Shown here in pieces: positions 6,128 through 11,766 of a DNA stretch of 13,450 nucleotides. The first letter of the stretch is position 1. Every line of letters starts with the position of its first letter. The position numbers were made by a program, and so were the translations under genes. This stretch comes from UBA12068 sp964452415 (lineage in GTDB: Bacteria; Patescibacteriota; Minisyncoccia; Moranbacterales; GWC2-37-73), in the NCBI GenBank assembly GCA_964452415.1, contig CAYVME010000027.1:1-13450 (forward strand), given 5' to 3'. The notes under the pieces were generated by a model. That model did not search any database and was not told the origin of the DNA. It saw only the letters and a list, made by a program, of their open reading frames with translations.

Positions 6128-6523
6128 TTATATCAAAATTAAATCCTTATATTTCTCGTCATCAACAGTTGTGGTTTCAACGATTTCCAAAATAATTTTA
6201 TCCTCGATGTTTTTTGGCAAGGCCAGCACTTGAAAATTCTTTGGCCCAATGCGCATGGCAAATTTCAAATCGCTAACAAATTCATGTTTCAAGAATTTGG
6301 TCGCAAACTTATCCGTAAAACCAACATGGAATTTTGTCGGCTTTGGTGCCATTGCATGTAAAATCACAACTTTCTCCCAAGACTGAATCACGGCTTCATT
6401 ATATTCATCATCTTTCTCGGGATTGGTTAGCAATGCTTTTTTATTCCCAGCCACATATACACTGGCAATCTCAGGCCAGTTCTCTTCGCCGATTAAATTG
6501 TGTTCAAGCTTGAAATCTTTCAT
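6128..6523 (-). CDS. 131-aa protein of unknown family, paralog A
   Basis: Upstream partner of paralog B, with the same length and the same blocks: KLEHNLIGEENWP, QSW-KVVIL, F-VGF, LKHEFV, AMRI, LPKNIEDKI and the TTVDDEKYKDLILI tail. Its variable region is lysine and acid rich (NKKALLTNPEKDDEYNE). Its ATG overlaps the TGA of the 2H phosphoesterase gene as ATGA, a 4-nt overlap implying coupled translation, so it is co-transcribed with serS and the 2H gene. The strongest conservation lies at the two ends and the LPKNIEDKI strand, suggesting a functional surface rather than recent duplication alone. No known fold or motif is recognised. Both genes look intact. Confidence 0.8.
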   Translation of the reverse strand: MKDFKLEHNLIGEENWPEIASVYVAGNKKALLTNPEKDDEYNEAVIQSWEKVVILHAMAPKPTKFHVGFTDKFATKFLKHEFVSDLKFAMRIGPKNFQVLALPKNIEDKIILEIVETTTVDDEKYKDLILI

Positions 6524-7122
6524 AAGTCATATTTTTTCACAATTGAATATTTCGACAATGGAGATCGAGCAACCCTTATCAATTCAAAGTTATACACTTT
6601 CTCATCAATATCTACCGTAATTTCTTTAATAAAATTTTTCACATCCAAAACTGAAACTTCTTTTAAAAAACGACAAATTGTTATATGGACAATTTGTGGT
6701 GGTTTCTTTGCGTCCTTAATCAAATCTGCCTCACTTACAAATTTTTCCCTTATCTCATTATACTTACCGCCATCTTGACCAATTAGAATTATGGCATCGG
6801 GATAAACTTCAATTGCATTAAAATGAACATTGATTGCCCCACTATTCGCAATTGATTTTTCAAGTGCACTATTATAATTTGGAAAAATCTCTTCAAATAA
6901 CACATCCTTATCTTTATCATACTCCGCAAATGGAGAGATCCAATCCATAAAAGTAACATGCAAAGAATCCTTTGGTAAGCAATAAACAGAGTCTTTAAAT
7001 TTTTCAGCTATCCTTGCTTGAATTTCTGAAACCTCATTTTTTGCATCATTGGAAATACGAGTCATAACAACATAGCCAATAACATCTTTTCCAATATATT
7101 TATTTACCACCGTTAATTCCAT
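6520..7122 (-). CDS. 2H phosphoesterase (LigT/2'-5' RNA ligase-like)
   Basis: About 200 aa with the two HxT motifs that define 2H phosphoesterases: SLHVTF (His55) and VHITIC (His146), numbered from the start chosen here. Each lies in a predicted strand, as in LigT and cyclic nucleotide phosphodiesterases. Members open or form 2'-5' or 2',3'-cyclic phosphates on RNA ends or small nucleotides; the substrate here is unknown. An in-frame ATG at 7164 would overlap serS by 29 nt. I prefer ATG at 7122 (MELTVVNKYIG), which starts 13 nt after the serS stop and fits the usual N-terminal strand, but neither start has a good ribosome-binding site. Its TGA overlaps the next gene's ATG. It belongs to the serS transcript. 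Confidence 0.85.
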   Translation of the reverse strand: MELTVVNKYIGKDVIGYVVMTRISNDAKNEVSEIQARIAEKFKDSVYCLPKDSLHVTFMDWISPFAEYDKDKDVLFEEIFPNYNSALEKSIANSGAINVHFNAIEVYPDAIILIGQDGGKYNEIREKFVSEADLIKDAKKPPQIVHITICRFLKEVSVLDVKNFIKEITVDIDEKVYNFELIRVARSPLSKYSIVKKYDL

Positions 7123-7135
7123 ATTCTTATTGTGA

Positions 7136-8461
7136 CTATTTTTTGGGTAATATTCTATCTGCATTCCCAGGCATGTATTTTCTCAAAACTTCCGGGATCA
7201 CAACTGAACCATCGGCTTGTTGGAAGTTTTCAAGAATTGCAATGAATGGTCTAGGCGAAGGAAGCACTGTGTTGTTGAGCATGTAGACATGCTTTTTCTC
7301 GCCGTTAGCATCCATGTATTTCACATTTAATCTTCTTGCTTGCCAGTCCAAGAAATTTGAAGCTGAGCCTGTTTCGCCAAAACTGTCGCGCGATGGCATC
7401 CAAGCTTCAATGTCATAGGCTCGAAATTTTCCTGCGCTCATGTCACCAGAGCAGATTTTGAGGACGCGATATGGAAGTCCAAGTTCTGCGTGAACTTCTT
7501 TGGAAATTTCCAGCATGTCGTCATGCATTTTGATTGATGCTTCCTCATCTGCCTCCATCAAAACCACTTGTTCAACTTTCATGAATTCATGCACACGATA
7601 AAATCCCTTGGTGTCTTTTCCATACGATCCAATTTCACTTCGATAGCATTGAGAATATCCCACAATTTTGATCGGCAATTGCTCAACATTCAAAACTTCA
7701 TCGCTGTAATATGCAAGAAGTGATGGCTCAGCAGTTCCAACCAAAAATTTCTGCTCCTTACTAGATTCTCCTGAAGAATCTTTGTCTTTTCCAGCCACTT
7801 GATACACCTCATCCACTTCGCTGTCATATTCTTTTCCTTTGAAATATCCCGTTCCAAAAAGCGCGCTTCCCTTCACGAGCGTTGGTGGAATCATCGGCGC
7901 ATATCCTTTTTCAACCAATTTATTCATCGCATACATCATCAGCGCCATCATCAAGGATGCGCCTTCATTTTTCACATAATATCCGCGAAAGCCTGCAACC
8001 TTGGTGCCTTTTTCCAAATCCAAAATATCCAAATCTTTTCCAAGTTGAACGTGGTCCTTGATTGCAAAATCAAATTTTGGAATTTCCCCATTTCTTTCAA
8101 TCTCAACATTATCCTCATCAGACTTCCCTTCTGGAGTGTCTGCAGAAATGATGTTTGGAACTTTCACCATCAGATCATCAAATTCATCTTTGGTGATTTT
8201 GAATTCAGGTTCAAGTGCTGAAAGTTTTTCTTTCACCCCCTTTGCCTGTTCAAGCAGAGCTGTTTTTTCTTCGGCCCCTGCTTTTGGCAGAAGTTCGTTC
8301 AATTTGTTTTTTTCAGCCTGAAGTTCTTCAATGTATTGCATCTGACTCAATCTTTTTTTGTCCAATTCCAAAAGCTGATCCACATCAAGATTGATTCCCT
8401 TCCTCTGGGCTGCGATTTTAATCTCCTGGGCTTTTTCTCTGATAAATTTAATGTCGAGCAT
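7136..8461 (-). CDS. serS: Seryl-tRNA synthetase
   Basis: A 441-aa class II synthetase that charges tRNA-Ser (and tRNA-Sec where present) in the cytoplasm. Residues 1-100 form the expected N-terminal coiled-coil arm. The catalytic domain shows TAEP (243-246), motif 2 (near 268-300, YRSEIGS then KGFYRVHEFMKVE) and motif 3 (near 395-414, ending in FIAILENFQQ), followed by DGSVVIPEVLRKYM. Length is close to the bacterial norm (about 420-430). Motif 3 departs from the usual bacterial LNGSGLAVGRT form and reads LNNTVLPSPRP, keeping the Arg. An insertion rich in Ser, Lys and Glu (KDKDSSGESSKEQK) lies at about 225-238. A good promoter is present upstream, and serS heads a run through the MBL gene. 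Confidence 0.97.
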   Translation of the reverse strand: MLDIKFIREKAQEIKIAAQRKGINLDVDQLLELDKKRLSQMQYIEELQAEKNKLNELLPKAGAEEKTALLEQAKGVKEKLSALEPEFKITKDEFDDLMVKVPNIISADTPEGKSDEDNVEIERNGEIPKFDFAIKDHVQLGKDLDILDLEKGTKVAGFRGYYVKNEGASLMMALMMYAMNKLVEKGYAPMIPPTLVKGSALFGTGYFKGKEYDSEVDEVYQVAGKDKDSSGESSKEQKFLVGTAEPSLLAYYSDEVLNVEQLPIKIVGYSQCYRSEIGSYGKDTKGFYRVHEFMKVEQVVLMEADEEASIKMHDDMLEISKEVHAELGLPYRVLKICSGDMSAGKFRAYDIEAWMPSRDSFGETGSASNFLDWQARRLNVKYMDANGEKKHVYMLNNTVLPSPRPFIAILENFQQADGSVVIPEVLRKYMPGNADRILPKK

Positions 8462-8492
8462 ATGTATCTGTAATATTAAGCATTATGGGTTA

Positions 8493-8521
8493 ATTTTAGC
8501 CCTATTTTGAGGTTTTTGCAA
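8493..8521 (-). promoter_or_regulatory. serS promoter
   Basis: On the minus strand: TTGCAA (8516-8521), 17 bp, TAAAAT (8493-8498). Transcription should start near 8486, about 25 nt before the serS ATG, with no clear Shine-Dalgarno sequence. The perfect dyad GCAAC-A-GTTGC (8518-8528) overlaps the -35, and a tandem 12-bp motif lies just upstream of it. Confidence 0.65.
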
Positions 8522-8525
8522 CAGT

Positions 8526-8549
8526 TGCTACTTAGCATGTTACATAGCA
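8526..8549. repeat. Tandem 12-bp motif upstream of serS
   Basis: Two adjoining units, TGCTACTTAGCA (8526-8537) and TGTTACATAGCA (8538-8549), fit TGYTACNNAGCA. The second differs from the exact tandem repeat at 13300-13323 only in its two middle bases. The pair ends 4 bp before the serS -35 hexamer, as expected of an activator site. It is new to me. Confidence 0.55.
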
Positions 8550-8550
8550 A

Positions 8551-8590
8551 AACAAAAGCCGCGATTCCCACACAATGGCGGAAACGCGGC
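8551..8590 (-). terminator. Terminator of the 132-aa gene
   Basis: GCCGCG pairs with CGCGGC (arms 8558-8563 and 8585-8590) around a 21-nt region that can pair further (TCC/GGA). On the minus strand TTTTGTT follows. It starts 13 nt beyond the stop of the 132-aa gene. Confidence 0.8.
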
Positions 8591-8603
8591 TTACAAAAAC
8601 AAT

Positions 8604-9002
8604 TCAGGAGAGATTAAGCCAATCAACATCTTCTGGAGCTATTTGCACTCCAGATTCTTTATGTTTAATCCATAACAGAAAAGTACGAAACGACCTGAGT
8701 TTGTTAATGCTTGTTGGATTATACCTTTCCAATACTATCATTGCCTCACCCAGACAATAATCAATCATATCTATGCTGGGTTTATTGGGCTCACTTTTTC
8801 GCATCTCTTCAAGGATATAGGTTAGCATCATTATTGCATGTGTTCTTTCATCGTTGGTAAAAAAATCGATGCCATGCGTCTCCTTGCATTTCTCCATATC
8901 TGATAATTCTTGCTCACCCTCGACAAAATCAAGTATTAATTCATCCAGCAAATCATTTGGAAACAGGAAGGCCACAAATTCCCTGAAATATTGCTCATAC
9001 AT
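8604..9002 (-). CDS. Hypothetical protein, 132 aa
   Basis: I do not recognise this protein. It is a complete single-gene unit: a strong promoter (9054-9082), GGAGG (9011-9015) 8 nt before ATG, and a terminator after the stop. The protein is acidic and mostly helical. The N-terminus is aromatic (YEQYFREFVAFLFPNDLLDELILDFVEGEQEL). The middle contains HAIMMLTYILEEMRK and MIDYCLGEAMIVLERY, which could be amphipathic helices of a helical bundle. A basic stretch (NKLRSFRTFLLWIKHKE) precedes the tail. There is no signal peptide or membrane segment. Its independent promoter and strong ribosome-binding site suggest it is expressed at a useful level. Function unknown. Confidence 0.8.
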   Translation of the reverse strand: MYEQYFREFVAFLFPNDLLDELILDFVEGEQELSDMEKCKETHGIDFFTNDERTHAIMMLTYILEEMRKSEPNKPSIDMIDYCLGEAMIVLERYNPTSINKLRSFRTFLLWIKHKESGVQIAPEDVDWLNLS

Positions 9003-9053
9003 GGTTTATACCTCCGTATTTTTAATATACTAAATTCCCGATACTGAAATATA

Positions 9054-9082
9054 AATATATGCTCAAATCAATAGGAAGTCAA
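9054..9082 (-). promoter_or_regulatory. Promoter of the 132-aa gene
   Basis: TTGACT (9077-9082), 17 bp, TATATT (9054-9059) on the minus strand, each hexamer matching five of six consensus bases. The start of transcription is expected near 9047, about 45 nt before ATG. It lies just downstream of the greA terminator. Confidence 0.75.
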
Positions 9083-9099
9083 CTATTTTCGGAAACATA

Positions 9100-9125
9100 A
9101 AAAATCCCACCGAAGTGGGATTTTT
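9100..9125 (-). terminator. greA terminator, probably bidirectional
   Basis: AAAAATCCCAC (9100-9110) pairs perfectly with GTGGGATTTTT (9115-9125) around CGAA, giving an 11-bp stem with T-runs on both strands. It lies 23 nt beyond the greA stop. Confidence 0.9.
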
Positions 9126-9148
9126 AAAGAATTCCAATTGAAAAACTG

Positions 9149-9604
9149 CTATTTTACAGATTTGATCTTGTATTTCATTGATCCTCTTGGAGTTGAAACT
9201 TCAACAGTGTCTCCGGCGTTATGTCCCATGAAAGCTTTTCCAAGTGGAGATTCATTTGAAATTTTGAAATTTGCAGGATCAGCTTCATTTGAACCAACAA
9301 TTGTGAATTCCATTTTATTCCCATCAAGTTCAACTGTCACGACACTGCTCATTTGCGCTCCCTTTTGAGAATCATCTCTTTCCACAACTTGAGAATTCTT
9401 GATCACAGATTCCAATTCTCCAATTCGTGATTCATTTTCATTTTGTTGTGATTTCGCTTCAGCATATTCAGCATTTTCACTCAAATCTCCTTGTTCTTTT
9501 GCTTCTTTGATCGCCTGAGCAATTTCTTGTCGCAATCTTGTTTTTCGGTCTTCAAGTTCATCATTCAACTTCTTCAATCCCTCTTTGGTGATAAATCGTA
9601 CCAT
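9149..9604 (-). CDS. greA: Transcription elongation factor GreA
   Basis: A 151-aa protein matching the usual GreA length. The factor enters the RNA polymerase secondary channel and stimulates cleavage of backtracked RNA. The N-terminal coiled-coil carries the acidic tip GDLSENAEYAEAKSQQ (about 39-54), with Asp40 and Glu43 as the catalytic pair. The C-terminal FKBP-like domain ends with ISNESPLGKAFMGHNAGDTVEV and TPRGSMKYKI. An in-frame ATG at 9733 would add 43 residues, but that extension runs through the promoter and leader hairpin and does not belong to the family, so ATG at 9604 (MVRFITKEG) is the start. It has its own promoter, a hairpin in its leader and a strong terminator, so it is a single-gene unit. 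Confidence 0.97.
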   Translation of the reverse strand: MVRFITKEGLKKLNDELEDRKTRLRQEIAQAIKEAKEQGDLSENAEYAEAKSQQNENESRIGELESVIKNSQVVERDDSQKGAQMSSVVTVELDGNKMEFTIVGSNEADPANFKISNESPLGKAFMGHNAGDTVEVSTPRGSMKYKIKSVK

Positions 9605-9624
9605 TGCATTTGTCTTCTTAGTGA

Positions 9625-9647
9625 TTAAAAAATACCGCTCTGAGCGG
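9625..9647 (-). terminator. Terminator-like hairpin in the greA leader
   Basis: On the minus strand CCGCT-CAG-AGCGG (9635-9647) is followed by TATTTTTTAA. It lies about 30 nt downstream of the expected greA start of transcription and about 30 nt before the ATG, so it is within the greA leader. It could act as an attenuator, or be the terminator of the upstream transcript with greA reading through. Confidence 0.55.
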
Positions 9648-9683
9648 CGACATTCATATTTTTTATGATTTGAAAGCACAGCT

Positions 9684-9712
9684 ATAATATCCAAAAAAAT
9701 GCATACTGTCAA
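9684..9712 (-). promoter_or_regulatory. greA promoter
   Basis: TTGACA (9707-9712), exactly the consensus, then 17 bp, then TATTAT (9684-9689, five of six) on the minus strand. Transcription is expected from about 9677, giving a leader of about 73 nt. This is the strongest promoter match in the window. Confidence 0.8.
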
Positions 9713-9760
9713 GAGTGACATCTTTATCCGCAAAAACAGGAATTTTTTGTGTTTTTGTGA

Positions 9761-9855
9761 GCCTATTTTCTTTCGAGGCTATAATGAACGAGAGTGAATT
9801 CTTAGCGAGCAGTTATAGTTCCTGACTGCGAAGCGTGCCGAGAAAGGAAATGGGC
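9761..9855 (+). ncRNA. Long imperfect hairpin, possible structured RNA
   Basis: Positions 9761-9774 pair with 9842-9855 over 14 continuous pairs when read as plus-strand RNA, two of them G-U (9764-9852, 9769-9847). On the minus strand those two become A-C mismatches, which favours the plus strand. A second stem inside pairs GGCTATAA (from 9777) with TTATAGTT near 9813-9820, again with G-U pairs in plus orientation. No T-tract follows on either strand and I find no promoter. It lies between the rseP stop and the greA promoter. It could be a structured RNA or a mobile palindromic repeat. Confidence 0.4.
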
Positions 9856-9880
9856 GAAACAAGAATAATACAACAACATA

Positions 9881-11014
9881 CTAGAAAATTCCCTTTATTT
9901 TCCCCAAAATTTCAGGAGAAAAAATTTCCCTCATTGTGATAAATAACATCAAAGACAAAAGGATCATCATTCCGATTGAATGAAAAATTGATTCAACTTT
10001 TTGGCTCACAGGAGATCCTTTAAGTTTTTCAATGATAATAAAAAGAATTCTTCCACCATCCAATGCTGGAAATGGCAAAATGTTAATCACACCAAGATTA
10101 ATGCTGAAAATTGCAATGAAACGAAGCATGAAGACAAATCCAAGCGGAATTATTTGCCCAGTGAACATGGCCAATTTGACCGGTCCCATCACTTCAACGC
10201 CAGCATTTTCTCCCTGAAAAAGACCTCCGAGAACTTTTCCGATCATGGCAAACATGTTTCCCATTTCAGAAAGTCCTTTCCACAATGACTCAAAAAAACC
10301 ATAACGCATGGTCACAACTTCTCCAATCCCAGAAATTCCAAAAACTCCGCGACCAGTTTCGCTGTTCAAACGAGGAGCTCCTTTGAGTTCAATCCGCTCA
10401 TCATTTCTCATAACAGTCACTGAAACTTCCTTGCTAGCATTTTCTCCGGCATATTTTTGAACATCTGCCACTGTTTTGAATTCCAGACCACCATCACCGC
10501 TCAAAATCACATCGCCAACTTTCATGCCCATTTTTTCAGCAGGAGAATCCTTTTCAATGCTTTCAACAAAAACTTTGGCGTTTGGATTGTTCTCTCCTGT
10601 CACATCTTGATATGACCCAATCATGAACGATGCCGAAAGCAAAACCCAGGCCAAAACAAAATTCATCATCACTCCAGCAGAAAGCACAGAAATTCTCACA
10701 AGTGCAGATTTTGAAGCAAAGCTATCAGGGTCTTTTTTGCCATCACCGTCTTCGCCTTTGATTTTCACAAAGCCTCCAATTGGAAACCAATTCAAAGAAT
10801 ACACGGTGTTTTTTGAGACGACATCCTTGGAACCTTTCACGAATTTCCATTTATTGGTTTTCTCATTGAAATACACGCCAACAGCACGAGGCGGAAAACC
10901 AAACCCGAATTCGTCACACTTGATACCATTTTTCCTGGCCACCACAAAATGTCCGAGCTCATGAACAAAAACAAGCAAACCTAAGATGAAAATAAAGACT
11001 ATAAGAGTTACCAT
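9881..11014 (-). CDS. rseP: Site-2 protease, RseP/RasP-like M50 family
   Basis: A 377-aa intramembrane zinc metalloprotease, which in other bacteria cleaves anti-sigma factors or leftover signal peptides within the inner membrane. The first transmembrane segment holds the zinc motif HELGH (18-22). A central PDZ domain (about 145-215, AKVFVESIEKDSPAEKMGMKVGDVIL) is followed by the C-terminal zinc-ligand motif NILPFPALDGGR with Asp319. Membrane segments also lie near 105-132, 285-315 and 345-362. There is one PDZ domain, as in Gram-positive RasP, rather than two as in E. coli RseP, so the symbol is by family. A possible promoter just upstream would leave only about 5 nt of leader, and there is no ribosome-binding site. 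It lies downstream of frr on the same strand, separated by a large inverted repeat. Confidence 0.94.
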   Translation of the reverse strand: MVTLIVFIFILGLLVFVHELGHFVVARKNGIKCDEFGFGFPPRAVGVYFNEKTNKWKFVKGSKDVVSKNTVYSLNWFPIGGFVKIKGEDGDGKKDPDSFASKSALVRISVLSAGVMMNFVLAWVLLSASFMIGSYQDVTGENNPNAKVFVESIEKDSPAEKMGMKVGDVILSGDGGLEFKTVADVQKYAGENASKEVSVTVMRNDERIELKGAPRLNSETGRGVFGISGIGEVVTMRYGFFESLWKGLSEMGNMFAMIGKVLGGLFQGENAGVEVMGPVKLAMFTGQIIPLGFVFMLRFIAIFSINLGVINILPFPALDGGRILFIIIEKLKGSPVSQKVESIFHSIGMMILLSLMLFITMREIFSPEILGKIKGIF

Positions 11015-11025
11015 TTAATTTATTT

Positions 11026-11053
11026 TTTATATTTAAAATTAATAATATTTCAA
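11026..11053 (-). promoter_or_regulatory. Possible rseP promoter, near-leaderless
   Basis: TTGAAA (11048-11053), 16 bp, TATAAA (11026-11031) on the minus strand. Transcription would start near 11019, about 5 nt before the ATG. The area is almost pure A/T, so a chance match is possible. Confidence 0.4.
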
Positions 11054-11056
11054 CGA

Positions 11057-11176
11057 TTTTAAATCTCAAATCTAAAATCTCAATGCCAAATAAAATCCCA
11101 ACTCTTAAATCCTAAGGTATTAAGCATTTGGATTTTAGTCATTTATTTGACATTTGTAATTTGGATTTTGGATTTT
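11057..11176. repeat. Large imperfect inverted repeat between frr and rseP
   Basis: The left arm (about 11057-11113) holds AAATCT/AAATCC units, such as AAATCTCAAATC and CTTAAATCC. The right arm (about 11129-11176) holds their complements, such as GGATTTTAG and TTTGGATTTTGGATTTT. ATGCCAAATAAA on the left faces TTATTTGACAT on the right. The arms fold back on each other around a 15-nt loop. AAATCC-rich palindromes of this kind are familiar dispersed intergenic elements. It may also attenuate readthrough from frr into rseP. Confidence 0.6.
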
Positions 11177-11183
11177 CCCCAGT

Positions 11184-11741
11184 TTACACTGTCATTATTT
11201 CCACTTCTTTTTTGGCTCTAATTTCTTCAATTTTTTTGTTGTATTCGTCCACAATTGTTTGCATTTTGTCTTTTCCTGCAAACTCATCGTCTTCAGAGAT
11301 TTCACCAGCCTTTTGAGCATCTTTGATTTCTTTCAAAACATCTTCCCTAATTGTACGAATTCCGATACGCGCCTCCTCACCCTTTTGATTCAAAACTTTC
11401 ACCATCTCTTTTCTTCTCTCTTCGGTAAGCATTGGAATGTTAATTCGCACCATAATCCCGTCATTCATCGGATTCATGTTCAAATCAGATGAGCGGATCG
11501 CACCCTCAATGGCTGCCAGTGCGCCCCTGTCCCATGGCTGAATGGCAATGGTTCTTGGCTCCGGAGTGTTAATACTAGCAATCTGTTTCAAGGGTGTTTT
11601 TGCTCCATAATAGTCAACCATCAAATCTTCAACCAATGAAGGGTTTGCTCTTCCTGTTCGAATTTTTCCAGCCTCATTTTTGAAATGTTCGATTGATTTT
11701 TCCAAATCCTCTTTGTGCAAATTTATAATTTCGTTATACAT
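11184..11741 (-). CDS. frr: Ribosome recycling factor
   Basis: A 185-aa protein of exactly the family length. With EF-G it splits the post-termination ribosome into subunits. The family landmarks are present: KIRTGRANPSLVE near 26-38; TPLKQIASINTPEPRTIAIQPWD in the beta-rich domain; NPMNDGIMVRINIPMLTEERR near 100-120, with the conserved Arg residues; and a long C-terminal three-helix bundle ending EEIRAKKEVEIMTV. No domain is missing. It starts 25 nt after the stop of the lipoprotein gene without a Shine-Dalgarno sequence and probably shares its transcript. frr often sits beside pyrH and tsf in other bacteria; here neither is visible. Confidence 0.97.
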   Translation of the reverse strand: MYNEIINLHKEDLEKSIEHFKNEAGKIRTGRANPSLVEDLMVDYYGAKTPLKQIASINTPEPRTIAIQPWDRGALAAIEGAIRSSDLNMNPMNDGIMVRINIPMLTEERRKEMVKVLNQKGEEARIGIRTIREDVLKEIKDAQKAGEISEDDEFAGKDKMQTIVDEYNKKIEEIRAKKEVEIMTV

Positions 11742-11766
11742 ATGTCTTAATTTTATTTAAAAATTA

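Noticed and set aside
7123..7164. Earlier start for the 2H phosphoesterase
   Set aside because: It overlaps serS by 29 nt with no ribosome-binding site; the ATG at 7122 fits the family better, though this is not certain.
3147..8461. A defence or toxin-antitoxin system built from the HD, 2H and MBL genes
   Set aside because: No sensor, nuclease, cyclase or partner typical of known systems is present, and the units have separate terminators; the genes look like housekeeping-type hydrolases.
9605..9733. N-terminal extension of GreA
   Set aside because: It would translate the promoter and leader hairpin and has no counterpart in the GreA family.
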